A stretch of DNA of 35,108 nt from Bacteroidales bacterium UBA3696 (GTDB taxonomy: Bacteria; Bacteroidota; Bacteroidia; Bacteroidales; Paludibacteraceae): contig DFIN01000036.1 of NCBI GenBank assembly GCA_002372135.1, positions 5,692-40,799 of the forward strand, given 5' to 3'. A program made the position numbers and the translations under genes. The number at the start of each line of letters is the position of its first letter. The stretch's first letter is position 1. The notes beneath the pieces are model-generated. The model was not told where the DNA came from and made no database searches. It was given only the letters and a program-made list of their open reading frames with translations. Shown piece after piece: positions 23,562 to 32,226 of the stretch.

Positions 23562-24545
23562 TTATGCCAATCCTAAAATAGATTTAACAAAGGCCTCAGG
23601 TTGAAAGAGTTGAAGGTCAGTCATCTGCTCTCCTAAACCTATGTAGCGAACGGGTATTTGCATCTCGTTGCTGATTCCGATGACTACACCTCCTTTGGCT
23701 GTACCATCCAATTTGGTGATTGCCAGCGAGGTGATTTGTGTGGCAGCAGCAAATTGGCGTGCTTGTTCAAATGCATTCTGTCCGGTTGAACCGTCCAAAA
23801 CCAACAGCACTTCGTGGGGAGCATCGGGTATCACTTTTTGCATCACTTGTTTGATTTTGGTCAGTTCGTGCATTAGGTTCACCTTGTTATGCAATCTGCC
23901 GGCTGTATCAATCAGCACTACATCTGCTTGGTTGGCTTTTGCTGACTGGAGTGTATCAAAGGCAACGGAAGCAGGGTCGGAACCTTGCTGCTGCTTAATA
24001 ACCGGGACTCCGACACGTTCTCCCCAAATGCAGAGTTGTTCTACAGCGGCAGCGCGAAACGTATCGGCTGCTCCCAAATAGACACTTTTGCCCGCCTGCT
24101 TATATTGCCATGCCAATTTGCCGATGGTGGTTGTTTTGCCTACACCATTTACGCCCACTACCATTACTACATACGGATTGCCCGTTTCAAGGGGTTGTGT
24201 AATAGCTGTGTGCTTGGTAGCAGCAAGCATTTGGCATATCTCATCTACCAGAAGAGCGTTCAGTTCGTTGGTGGATACGTATTTGTCTTTTTTTACGCGG
24301 GTTTGCAACCGTTCAATAATCTGGAGGGTCGTTTCCACACCTACATCTGAGGCGATAAGTGCTTCTTCAAGGTTATCCAACACCTCATCATCCACGGTGG
24401 ATTTGCCCGCAATAGCGTGACCTATACGCGAAAGCAACGAGGTTTTGCTTTTTACTAACCCTTGCTCCAAAGTCTGTTGTTCGGCTTGATGAACAGTGTT
24501 GTCCTGCTTATTGTCCGAACGATTAAAAAACGAGAAAAATGCCAT
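23562..24545 (-). CDS. ftsY: Signal recognition particle receptor FtsY
   Basis: The SRP GTPase receptor delivers ribosome-nascent chains to SecYEG at the inner membrane. The 327 aa comprise a short charged A region (1-30), the N domain (about 31-120; LEEALIASDVGVETTLQIIERL) and the NG GTPase domain. G motifs: GVNGVGKTTT (131-140), the DTFRAAAVEQL insertion, DTAGR, TKLDGTAKGG and the closing GLGEQMTDLQLF. The N-terminus contains FFSFF, a possible lipid-contact helix. It lies 6 bases after the SIMPL gene and 2 bases before the rhamnosidase gene, so it is cotranscribed with both. Confidence 0.97.
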   Translation of the reverse strand: MAFFSFFNRSDNKQDNTVHQAEQQTLEQGLVKSKTSLLSRIGHAIAGKSTVDDEVLDNLEEALIASDVGVETTLQIIERLQTRVKKDKYVSTNELNALLVDEICQMLAATKHTAITQPLETGNPYVVMVVGVNGVGKTTTIGKLAWQYKQAGKSVYLGAADTFRAAAVEQLCIWGERVGVPVIKQQQGSDPASVAFDTLQSAKANQADVVLIDTAGRLHNKVNLMHELTKIKQVMQKVIPDAPHEVLLVLDGSTGQNAFEQARQFAAATQITSLAITKLDGTAKGGVVIGISNEMQIPVRYIGLGEQMTDLQLFQPEAFVKSILGLA

Positions 24546-24551
24546 CTGCGA

Positions 24552-25235
24552 TTATTTTAGATAGTATTGAAGGGTGGAAACGACACGGATATGAATCAAC
24601 CAAGGTTGTTCGGAGTCGTTCTCCATCGTGAACTGTCCTTGGTTAGCGTTGCGGATACTGCCTAACTGGCATTGGGCATCATCGGCAAAGCGTTGGGCAA
24701 CCACGCGTGCATTTTGTGTGGCCTCTGCCACCATAGAAGGCTTGAGTTCGGTCAGGCTTTTGTATTGGTAGTCCATTCCCCATGATTGCACCAAAATACC
24801 TTTCTCTATCATTTCGTTGACAAGGTCAGGATTGGAAACCAGCAGAGACACTTTGCGCGTGGAAAGGACGACCGATGAATTGAGCGTGTAGTGGAACTCG
24901 GGACGACGAGTGGTGTAGTAGTTGTCCCAGTTGTCGTTGAGTGAAACGGTGCCACGATGCATATCTTCTGCCGTAAATCCTTTTTGCTGTAAAAAAGTTT
25001 CAATGCGTTGGGCTTGTTGTGAGCAGTCAAGCGAGAGTTGTTGCAAGTTATTACCCGATACGGCAAAATGCAAAGGCCAGGATACGTAGTCGGCTTGCAC
25101 GTCTTTTTCCGAAAGACCCTTGACGGTTACAAAGCGGTCTTTGAAGGCGATGTTACTCAATCCGCAATACATCAAAATACCTGCGCAGCACAATCCTAAG
25201 GCTACGATAACAGATGAAATAATCTCTTTTTTCAT
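24552..25235 (-). CDS. SIMPL domain (DUF541) protein
   Basis: A 227-aa protein with an N-terminal hydrophobic anchor or signal (about 6-26), followed by a SIMPL domain (VTVKGLSEKDVQADYVSWPLHF at the start, VAEATQNARVVAQRFADDAQ in the middle). Members sit in the periplasm or membrane; their biochemical role is poorly known, with an oxidative-stress or signalling link reported for some relatives. It starts 20 bases after radA and ends 6 bases before ftsY, placing it inside a housekeeping operon. No catalytic motif is visible. Confidence 0.9.
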   Translation of the reverse strand: MKKEIISSVIVALGLCCAGILMYCGLSNIAFKDRFVTVKGLSEKDVQADYVSWPLHFAVSGNNLQQLSLDCSQQAQRIETFLQQKGFTAEDMHRGTVSLNDNWDNYYTTRRPEFHYTLNSSVVLSTRKVSLLVSNPDLVNEMIEKGILVQSWGMDYQYKSLTELKPSMVAEATQNARVVAQRFADDAQCQLGSIRNANQGQFTMENDSEQPWLIHIRVVSTLQYYLK

Positions 25236-25255
25236 ATCGTTTAATTTTTATGTTT

Positions 25256-26623
25256 TTATTTCTTTGCTTCTCCTAATAGCATGCGAAAGGCATCCGCTAC
25301 ACGGCGGATAGGAAGCACTTCGATACCTGTGTTTTGGGTATGGAATGGTTGGTCGGCAGGAATAAGGATACGGGTGAAACCTAATTTTTGCGCTTCTTGG
25401 ATGCGTTGGTCCAATCGGTTGATAGGTCGTATTTCGCCTGCCAATCCCACTTCGCCCGCCAAGCAAGTACCGGAGTCCAAAGGGATATCCATATTGGAAG
25501 AGAGTACGGCGGCTAACACTGCCAAATCAATGGCAGGATCGTTCACGCGCAGCCCGCCCGCAATATTCAAAAACACATCTTTTTGTTGTAACTTAAATCC
25601 TACGCGTTTTTCCAAGACGGCAAGTAGCATATTTAGCCTTCGGGTGTCAAATCCGGTGGATGAGCGTTGGGGAGTCCCGTATGCGGCAGAGGAAACGAGG
25701 GCTTGCACTTCTATGAGTAATGGTCGCACGCCTTCGACGGCTGCGGCGATCCCGATACCGCTTAGTCCATCCCTTGAGGTGGATAAAAGCAGTTCGCTCG
25801 GGTTGGTTACTTCGCGCAATCCGTCTTGCAGCATCTCAAAAATCCCCAATTCGCTTGTGCTACCGAAGCGGTTTTTCTGCGCTCGCAAGATGCGATACAT
25901 GTAGTGTTGATCTCCCTCAAATTGTAGGACGGTATCCACGATATGTTCCAGCACTTTTGGACCTGCCAGCGAACCTTCTTTATTGATATGTCCCACGATA
26001 AGGAAAGGTACATTCTCTTCTTTGGCAAATTGGAGGATACGAGTGGCACATTCGCGGACTTGGCTGAGTGAACCGATGGTGGCATCCGATGCTTCGGTGC
26101 CTATCGTTTGGATGGAGTCAATAACTACTATCTCAGGTTGCAGTTCTTTGACATGTTTAAGAATGGTTTCCAGATTGGTTTCCGCCACGATGTACAGATT
26201 ATCGGGCTTTCCGGCTATTCGTTGAGAGCGAAGTTTGAGTTGATGTATACTTTCTTCGCCGCTGGCGTATAGTGTGCGCCGAGTTTCCATTTGCATCAAC
26301 ACTTGCAGCGCAAGCGTTGATTTGCCGATTCCGGGTTCACCACCTAAAAGAACCAGACTGCCAGGTACTAATCCCCCTCCTAACACGCGGTTCAACTCGC
26401 CGGACTGCATATCAATACGGGGCTCTTGCTGAACGGTTATTTCTTGAAGACGTTGAGGTGTCTGGCCCCCGCGCAAACTGTGAGCGGCTTGCGACGATGC
26501 GGAGGTGGTGGCTATCTCTTCCTCTATTGTGCCCCACTCGCCGCATACAGGGCAGCGACCTAACATCTGGGGCACTTTCGCTCCGCATGCGGAGCAAATG
26601 TATTCTGTTTTTAGTTTTGCCAT
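25256..26623 (-). CDS. radA: DNA repair protein RadA
   Basis: A RecA-related ATPase that drives branch migration of recombination intermediates. The 455 aa have an N-terminal zinc finger with Cys10, Cys13, Cys24 and Cys27 (CSACGAK...CPVCGEW). The ATPase core follows, with Walker A GGEPGIGKST and Walker B EIVVIDSIQTI. The RadA-specific motif KNRFGSTSELGIFEM comes next, then a C-terminal Lon-like domain (LAGEVGLAGEIRPINRLDQRI). The full family length is present. It is the first gene of the radA-SIMPL-ftsY-rhamnosidase operon. A promoter probably lies at 26641-26648 with a weak -33 box. The leader would be only about 11 bases. Confidence 0.97.
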   Translation of the reverse strand: MAKLKTEYICSACGAKVPQMLGRCPVCGEWGTIEEEIATTSASSQAAHSLRGGQTPQRLQEITVQQEPRIDMQSGELNRVLGGGLVPGSLVLLGGEPGIGKSTLALQVLMQMETRRTLYASGEESIHQLKLRSQRIAGKPDNLYIVAETNLETILKHVKELQPEIVVIDSIQTIGTEASDATIGSLSQVRECATRILQFAKEENVPFLIVGHINKEGSLAGPKVLEHIVDTVLQFEGDQHYMYRILRAQKNRFGSTSELGIFEMLQDGLREVTNPSELLLSTSRDGLSGIGIAAAVEGVRPLLIEVQALVSSAAYGTPQRSSTGFDTRRLNMLLAVLEKRVGFKLQQKDVFLNIAGGLRVNDPAIDLAVLAAVLSSNMDIPLDSGTCLAGEVGLAGEIRPINRLDQRIQEAQKLGFTRILIPADQPFHTQNTGIEVLPIRRVADAFRMLLGEAKK

Positions 26624-26640
26624 GTTTCTGAAAATGCGCG

Positions 26641-26672
26641 CAAAAATACAAAATTACTTGGTACATACGAAA
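26641..26672 (-). promoter_or_regulatory. Possible promoter of the radA operon
   Basis: On the minus strand the -7 box TATTTTTG (26641-26648) is exact. At a 20-base spacing the -33 box reads TTTC (26669-26672), one mismatch. It is the weakest of the promoters listed. Confidence 0.45.
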
Positions 26673-26697
26673 TTTTGAAAATCTTTTGCGAAAATTT

Positions 26698-26729
26698 GTT
26701 GTTCACTTTGCCAAATGGCACTATATTTG
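26698..26729 (+). promoter_or_regulatory. Promoter of the seven-gene manC-mazG operon
   Basis: The -7 box TATATTTG (26722-26729) is exact. At 20-base spacing the -33 box is GTTG (26698-26701), one mismatch. A perfect TTTG lies three bases further upstream. The expected leader to the ATG at 26774 is about 38 bases. Confidence 0.58.
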
Positions 26730-26773
26730 CCGCCGAATAGGAAGAAACACAAATTTTTTTTATCTATTTGATT

Positions 26774-27895
26774 ATGCAGAACTATTGTGTCATTATGGCC
26801 GGCGGTATAGGCAGCCGTTTTTGGCCTTTCAGTCGAAATAACCGTCCCAAGCAATTTCTTGACTTTTTCGGAACCGGCAGAAGCCTGTTGCAAATGACAG
26901 TAGATCGTTTTCGGCCTTTTGTTCCGATAGAGAATGTGATTATCGTTACGAACGTGGCTTATCGGGAAATGATATTGAAACAAATACCCGATATCCAAGT
27001 TTCTCAAGTGTTATGCGAGCCTGCCCGTCGCAATACTGCTCCGTGTATAGCCTATGCTGTTATGCATATCAAAGGGTTGTTGTGCCAGCGGTATGGTTTG
27101 GATATGATGACCGCTGATTTTGATTCCGACCCTCGTTTACAGGCTAATATCGTAGTGGCTCCTTCCGACCATTTGATTGTACAAGAACAGCGTTTTGTGG
27201 AAACGGTTCGTCAAGGGCTTTCTTTCGTGGAGCAAAACGACACGTTACTTACGCTCGGTATGAAACCTACTCGTCCGGAAACGGGCTACGGCTACATTCA
27301 AAAAGCGCAGCCTACTGAAGGGTGGAAGGACCTCTACCGCGTGAAGACATTCACGGAAAAGCCCAATCTTGAATTAGCAAAAGTATTTGTAGAAAGCAGT
27401 GAGTTCCTTTGGAATTCCGGCATTTTCTTGTGGAATCTGAAGACCATAGCTGCGGCTATTCGTACCTATTTGCCCGAGTTGCATACGATCTTTATGACCG
27501 ATCCGCGAAAAATGGGTACTGCCGAAGAAGAAACCTATATACAAGAGATTTTCCCCACATGTCCTAATATAAGTATTGACTATGGGGTAATGGAAAAAGC
27601 CGATTCCGTTCATGTGCAGCAAGCCGATTTCGGATGGAGCGATTTAGGTACCTGGGGATCCCTATACGATTTAAGCGAAAGAGATGAGCAACGTAATGCA
27701 ACTCTCAAGTGCCGCGCTAACTATTATGAAAGCGAAGGTAACATAGTCGTACTGCCCGAAGGACATCTTGCCGTGCTGCGCGGAATGAAGGATATGATAG
27801 TCGTGGAGTCCGATAACGTGTTGCTAATCTGTCCCAAACATGAAGAACAACAAATCCGTCAGATTGTGATGGATGTAGATGACCAATATAAATGA
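26774..27895 (+). CDS. manC: Mannose-1-phosphate guanylyltransferase (GDP-mannose pyrophosphorylase)
   Basis: The enzyme makes GDP-mannose from GTP and mannose-1-phosphate for cell-surface glycans. The 373-aa protein has the nucleotidyltransferase signature GGIGSRFWPFSRNNRPKQF (residues 10-28). Further motifs are PARRNTAPCIAYAV, APSDHLI, ETGYGYIQ, FTEKP and WNSGIFLWN, and ADFGWSDLGTWGSLYDL near the C-terminus. It is monofunctional: no isomerase domain follows. I start at ATG 26774; a TTG six bases upstream would add only two residues. It opens a run of seven closely spaced genes, and its stop overlaps the next ATG by 4 bases. Supply of the mannose substrate could come from the phosphohexomutase at 7062-8837. 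Confidence 0.94.
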   Translation: MQNYCVIMAGGIGSRFWPFSRNNRPKQFLDFFGTGRSLLQMTVDRFRPFVPIENVIIVTNVAYREMILKQIPDIQVSQVLCEPARRNTAPCIAYAVMHIKGLLCQRYGLDMMTADFDSDPRLQANIVVAPSDHLIVQEQRFVETVRQGLSFVEQNDTLLTLGMKPTRPETGYGYIQKAQPTEGWKDLYRVKTFTEKPNLELAKVFVESSEFLWNSGIFLWNLKTIAAAIRTYLPELHTIFMTDPRKMGTAEEETYIQEIFPTCPNISIDYGVMEKADSVHVQQADFGWSDLGTWGSLYDLSERDEQRNATLKCRANYYESEGNIVVLPEGHLAVLRGMKDMIVVESDNVLLICPKHEEQQIRQIVMDVDDQYK

Positions 27896-29853
27896 GTTAC
27901 CTTTCTTTTGACAAAAATCTGCTCGTCAATTTAGACCGCAGTCTTAGGCAGGAAATACTGCATACCAACCGCGCGGGTGCCTATACCGCTACTACGCTGG
28001 CGGATTGTAATACACGCAAATATCATGGTCTGTTGGTATTGCCGTTAGCAGACAAAGATGACGAGAACTATGTGTTGCTCAGTTCGTTGGATGAAACGGT
28101 TATTCAGCACGGTGCTGAATTTAATCTTGGTGTTCACCAGTACGAAGAGCACTTGTTCTCTCCCAACGGGCATAAATACTTGCGTGCGTATGACTGCCAA
28201 CTCCTTTCCAAAACAACTTACCGTGTAGGCGGAGTCATATTGACCAAAGAAAGACTGTTGGTTAGTTTTGAACCCCGTGTATTGATTCGTTATACCTTGG
28301 TAGAAGCCGGTCAGGGAACCGTATTACGGCTGAGACCTTTCTTGGCTTTCCGTGCGACGAATACGCTGACCCACGAGAATCCGTATGCCAATACGCACAT
28401 GGAGCCGGTTAGAAACGGACAAAAGAACCGATTGTATGAAGGTTTCCCGCCGTTGTTTATGCAGTTCTCCAAGCAAGCGGCGTACCGACATCAACCTGAT
28501 TGGTACAAAGATATTTACTACTTCAAAGAGCAAGAGCGCGGCTACGAATCGCATGAGGACTTATTTGTGCCCGGATATTTTGATGTACCGATGAAGCAGG
28601 GAGAATCACTTATTTTCTCAGCCGGTATAACGGAAGTAAATCCTGCTACGCTCAAAAACACATGGCGAAAGGAAGAAAATCGCCATTGGCAGCGCGACAA
28701 TATGTATGCCTGCCTGCGAAACGCTGCCTCCCAATTCTATAAAAGAGTAGGGGACAAATGTTGGTTGCTGGCGGGTTATCCTTGGTACAAAGCCGAGGCC
28801 CGCGCACAGTTCTTCTCCCTATGTGATTGCACGATGGGCGTGGGAAGACCTGAATACTGGGATGCCATTATGAACAAAACCGCCGTGCAAGAGGTGCAAG
28901 CCTTCTTACAGGGCAAGTATGAAGATATACGTCTGGTAGGCATGGACGAACCGGATGTATTGCTATGGTTTGTTCGTGTAATTCAAGAGTATTCGCATTA
29001 TGTGGATATGAATCAGGTTGCCACCCAATATGGTCAACTGCTATACGACATTATCACTTTTATCCGAGGTCAACAACATCCTCGACTTTTTGTACATCAA
29101 AACGGCTTGGTATGGACGGATGGCACTGAGCGACCTGCCACTTGGATGAACGCTGTGGAAAACGGCAAACCCATAACGCCTCGTACCGGGTACATCGTGG
29201 AAATCAATGCATTATGGTATAACGCATTATGCTTTACTGCTGAATTGATGCGCGTTTTGGGTAAGGAGCATAGAGCAGACTTGTTAGACTATCAAGCCGA
29301 ACTGACTCGTGAGCAGTTTGTGCAAGTGTTTTGGAATGGTCATTACTTGGACGATTATGTGAGTGATTCATACCATGACCATGAGGTGCGTCCCAATCAG
29401 ATATGGGCTGTATCGTTGCCTTATTCGCCACTGAATAAGAAGCAACAAAAAGCCGTAGTGGATATATGTACGAAAGAACTTTATACTCCCAAAGGACTGC
29501 GAACTCTATCTCCAAAAAGCGGTTGCTATCGTCCTGTCTATATAGGTGGTGAGAAGGAACGCGACCATAACTTGCACAACGGACCCGTCTTCCCGCTGTC
29601 GATTGCTGCTTACGGCAAAGCGTATATGCGCGTGTATGAGCATAGCGGCGAGAGTTTTATGCGCCGCTTGCTGATCGGCTATGAAGCGGAGATGCGTACG
29701 CTGACCATAGGTACACTCAGCGAATTGTATGACGGCAACCCGCCCTTCAAAGGCCACGGCGGTATGAGTTATGCACCCAGCGTAAGCGGTGTGATAGGCG
29801 TTTATAACAGCCTGAAAGAACTTGAAGAAAAAAAGAATAATCAGCCTTCTTAA
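27892..29853 (+). CDS. Glycogen debranching enzyme (GDE family, GH133-like)
   Basis: A cytosolic enzyme expected to hydrolyse alpha-1,6 branch points of glycogen or maltodextrins. The 653 aa comprise an N-terminal GDE_N-type beta domain (about 20-230; NRAGAYTATTLADCNTRKYHGLLV) and a C-terminal (alpha/alpha)6 GDE_C domain (about 280-640; GYPWYKAEARAQFFSLCDCTMG, VEINALWYNAL). The carboxyl-side motif GTLSELYDGNPPFKGHGG is present. The other active-site motif, usually TWMD to my knowledge, here reads TWMN with Asn420, so activity may be altered. It is translationally coupled to manC (ATGA overlap), and a GT4 transferase follows after 12 bases, the usual Bacteroidales partner for glycogen turnover. 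Confidence 0.92.
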   Translation: MSYLSFDKNLLVNLDRSLRQEILHTNRAGAYTATTLADCNTRKYHGLLVLPLADKDDENYVLLSSLDETVIQHGAEFNLGVHQYEEHLFSPNGHKYLRAYDCQLLSKTTYRVGGVILTKERLLVSFEPRVLIRYTLVEAGQGTVLRLRPFLAFRATNTLTHENPYANTHMEPVRNGQKNRLYEGFPPLFMQFSKQAAYRHQPDWYKDIYYFKEQERGYESHEDLFVPGYFDVPMKQGESLIFSAGITEVNPATLKNTWRKEENRHWQRDNMYACLRNAASQFYKRVGDKCWLLAGYPWYKAEARAQFFSLCDCTMGVGRPEYWDAIMNKTAVQEVQAFLQGKYEDIRLVGMDEPDVLLWFVRVIQEYSHYVDMNQVATQYGQLLYDIITFIRGQQHPRLFVHQNGLVWTDGTERPATWMNAVENGKPITPRTGYIVEINALWYNALCFTAELMRVLGKEHRADLLDYQAELTREQFVQVFWNGHYLDDYVSDSYHDHEVRPNQIWAVSLPYSPLNKKQQKAVVDICTKELYTPKGLRTLSPKSGCYRPVYIGGEKERDHNLHNGPVFPLSIAAYGKAYMRVYEHSGESFMRRLLIGYEAEMRTLTIGTLSELYDGNPPFKGHGGMSYAPSVSGVIGVYNSLKELEEKKNNQPS

Positions 29854-29865
29854 ATATACTTTATC

Positions 29866-31014
29866 GTGAAAGCACTAATGTTTGGATGGGAATTCCCACC
29901 TCATATACTTGGCGGATTGGGAACAGCCAGTTATGGCTTGACCCATGGTTTGGCAGAGCAAAGTGATATGCAGATTACCTTCGTTTTACCGCGTCCTTGG
30001 GGCGATGAAGACCAGTCTTTTCTGCGTATTATAGGAGCGAATAGTGTGGATGTGCCCGGGCGTGGTTGCATTGAGTTCTCCGGCAAGTACCCTGAAAACT
30101 TGCTGGAAGAAATAGAGAACTATCGCCAAGTGGCAGCGCAATTGGCTCAACGTGAACAGTTCGATATCATTCATTCGCACGATTGGCTCACCTATCCGGC
30201 CGGAGTAGTGGCTAAACAGATTTCGGGAAAACCCCTTGTGATTCACGTACATGCTACCGATTTTGACCGTTCGCGCGGGCAGGTTAATCCTACTGTGTAT
30301 GCCATAGAGCGAGAAGGTATGAATCAGGCTGACCATATTATGTGCGTGAGCAACCTTACCCGCCAAACGGTAATTGATAAATACGGGCAAAATCCATCCA
30401 AAGTGTCCACCGTGCATAACGCTGTTTTCCCCTTGGCTAATCCGGACGAGTTCCAACGGCATACTCATAAGGATCATCTGGTTACGTTTTTAGGACGTAT
30501 CACGATGCAGAAGGGACCTGAGTACTTTGTAGAAGCCGCTGCTCGCGTACTGCAACGCACACGCAACGTGCGGTTCGTGATGGCGGGAAGCGGAGATAAA
30601 ATGCAAGAAATGATTGACTTGGTGGCTCGCTTAGGCATTGCGACGCGGTTCCATTTCCCCGGATTTATGCGGGGCAAGCAGGTACAGCAGTTGCTGGCTG
30701 ATTCGGATGTCTATATTATGCCCTCAGTGAGTGAACCATTCGGCATATCTCCTCTCGAAGCCATGCAAGTGGGATGTCCGACCATCATATCGCATCAGTC
30801 GGGGTGCGCAGAAATCCTGCAGCATGCCATCAAAACAGACTACTGGGATATTGACGCTATGGCGGATGCTATCTACGCCATAGTGACGAATCCGTCGCTA
30901 TATCGGACACTGAGTGAAGAAGGACGAAAAGAAGTAAACAATATCAGTTGGACGGATGCCGGAAAGAAAGTAAGAAAAATTTACGACCAAGTGATGCATC
31001 AGCAGTATTATTAA
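29866..31014 (+). CDS. Family 4 glycosyltransferase, glycogen-synthase-like (GTG start)
   Basis: A GT-B glycosyltransferase of 382 aa. The N-terminus MKALMFGWEFPPHILGGLGTASYGL matches starch/glycogen synthase-like GT4 enzymes of Bacteroidales, including the nucleotide-sugar loop GGLG. The C-terminal half has VTFLGRITMQKGPEYFVEAA, VMAGSGD and the EX7E motif (Glu290 to Glu298 in SEPFGISPLEA). The GTG at 29866 keeps the first beta-strand whole; the ATG at 29878 would remove four residues. With the debranching enzyme 12 bases upstream, an alpha-glucan or related storage polymer is the likely substrate, though GT4 enzymes vary. No GH57 amylase follows, unlike some relatives. Confidence 0.9.
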   Translation: MKALMFGWEFPPHILGGLGTASYGLTHGLAEQSDMQITFVLPRPWGDEDQSFLRIIGANSVDVPGRGCIEFSGKYPENLLEEIENYRQVAAQLAQREQFDIIHSHDWLTYPAGVVAKQISGKPLVIHVHATDFDRSRGQVNPTVYAIEREGMNQADHIMCVSNLTRQTVIDKYGQNPSKVSTVHNAVFPLANPDEFQRHTHKDHLVTFLGRITMQKGPEYFVEAAARVLQRTRNVRFVMAGSGDKMQEMIDLVARLGIATRFHFPGFMRGKQVQQLLADSDVYIMPSVSEPFGISPLEAMQVGCPTIISHQSGCAEILQHAIKTDYWDIDAMADAIYAIVTNPSLYRTLSEEGRKEVNNISWTDAGKKVRKIYDQVMHQQYY

Positions 31015-31041
31015 ACTACGAAGTGAGGGACGAATGAATAT

Positions 31042-31353
31042 ATGAACGAGTTTTTACAAACGGAGGAAGAAGTCCTGCGTATGCTCAAGACGGTTTTTGA
31101 CCCCGAAATACCCGTCAATGTGTATGACCTTGGACTAATATATAAGATTGAAATAGAGGGAACTACCTGCAAAATAGAAATGACTCTTACTGCCCCCGGA
31201 TGTCCGGCAGCCGATTTTCTGGTAGAAGATATTCGGCAAAAAGTTGGTTCCGTAGAGGGCATTGAACAGGTAGATGTAAATATCGTTTTTGAACCTGAAT
31301 GGACCAAAGACCGTATGTCTGAAGAAGCAAAACTTGAATTAGGTTTTCTCTAA
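31042..31353 (+). CDS. DUF59/MIP18 family iron-sulfur assembly protein (SufT-like)
   Basis: A 103-aa single-domain protein of the MIP18/DUF59 family, related to SufT and PaaD, which helps insert Fe-S clusters into target proteins in the cytosol. Conserved features: FDPEIPVNVYDLGLIY (with the DPE motif) near the N-terminus and MTLTAPGCPAADFLVEDI with the invariant Cys. The C-terminal VDVNIVFEPEWTKDRMSEEAK is typical of the family. It lies 27 bases after the GT4 gene and 14 bases before lpxH, inside the operon; no other suf genes are nearby. Confidence 0.92.
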   Translation: MNEFLQTEEEVLRMLKTVFDPEIPVNVYDLGLIYKIEIEGTTCKIEMTLTAPGCPAADFLVEDIRQKVGSVEGIEQVDVNIVFEPEWTKDRMSEEAKLELGFL

Positions 31354-31367
31354 TCCTCTGCTTTCCT

Positions 31368-32213
31368 ATGATTTATTTTTTGAGCGATGCCCATCTCGGT
31401 TCCCGAGTGATTGCCGACCCGAATGCCCACCAACAGCGACTGGTTCGCCTGCTCAATCGTATGGCGCAAGACGCAGAAGCCATTTTTCTATTGGGGGATA
31501 TGTTCGATTTCTGGTACGAATACCTGTGGGACAGGCATCAGTGGGCGGATTTCGGCGGCAGATGGCATTTGACGGGCAACAAACAGCAGTTTGTTCCTTT
31601 CTTACAGACTCTCAAACGCTTGACGGAAAAAGGTATAGCTGTTCATTTCTTCATTGGTAATCACGATATATGGACTTTTGGAGACTTGGAGCGCAATACT
31701 GGTGTGCAAGTCCATCGGCAGCCGCAAGTATATAGTCTGCAAGGCAGGCAAGTGTTTTTGGCACACGGGGATGGAATAGTGCCGTCCTATTTTATGCAGG
31801 TACTTCCTCCGCCAATTAGGAAGAAAATACGCCGTTTTATGCGGTTGCGCGCCTTTTTTCACCATCCTCTGCCTCAGTTTTTGTTCCGTCTGTTGCCGCC
31901 TTATTTGGGCGATGCTTTCGGCTATGAATGGGCACGCAGAAGCAGACTCAAGGAATTGCAACGTCCTTGTCCATATAAAGGGGACAATCAGGAAGAATTG
32001 GTTCTGTGGGCAAACGAACATCCTGAATATGATTGTTGTATCTTCGGACATCGTCATATTGTACTTCATCGTCCGTTTCAACAGCCGGATGGAATAAAAC
32101 AGACGGAGAAAAATCCCGAAGTAATCATTCTGGGTGATTTTTTCAAACAATTCACCTATGCAGCGATGAACGAAGGAAAGATTGAAATTCTGAAAGATAA
32201 TCAAAACGTATAA
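31368..32213 (+). CDS. lpxH: UDP-2,3-diacylglucosamine diphosphatase LpxH-type
   Basis: A membrane-associated metallophosphoesterase that cleaves UDP-2,3-diacylglucosamine to lipid X in lipid A synthesis. The 281-aa protein has the dinuclear metal ligands in order: SDAHLG (Asp7, His9), LGDMFDFW (Asp44), GNHD (97-100), LAHGDG and FGHRH. The segment of about 145-190 (PPPIRKKIRRFMRLRAFFHHPL) is basic and hydrophobic, fitting the membrane-contact cap. It is longer than the 240 aa of E. coli LpxH, as in other Bacteroidota. It supports a complete lipid A-type outer membrane, together with the OstA-like transporter component and surA. Confidence 0.92.
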   Translation: MIYFLSDAHLGSRVIADPNAHQQRLVRLLNRMAQDAEAIFLLGDMFDFWYEYLWDRHQWADFGGRWHLTGNKQQFVPFLQTLKRLTEKGIAVHFFIGNHDIWTFGDLERNTGVQVHRQPQVYSLQGRQVFLAHGDGIVPSYFMQVLPPPIRKKIRRFMRLRAFFHHPLPQFLFRLLPPYLGDAFGYEWARRSRLKELQRPCPYKGDNQEELVLWANEHPEYDCCIFGHRHIVLHRPFQQPDGIKQTEKNPEVIILGDFFKQFTYAAMNEGKIEILKDNQNV

Positions 32214-32226
32214 ATTCGTTAATACA

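Noticed and set aside
26654..27007. A 117-codon minus-strand frame upstream of radA
   Set aside because: It overlaps the manC start and its promoter region, and its translation shows no known motif.
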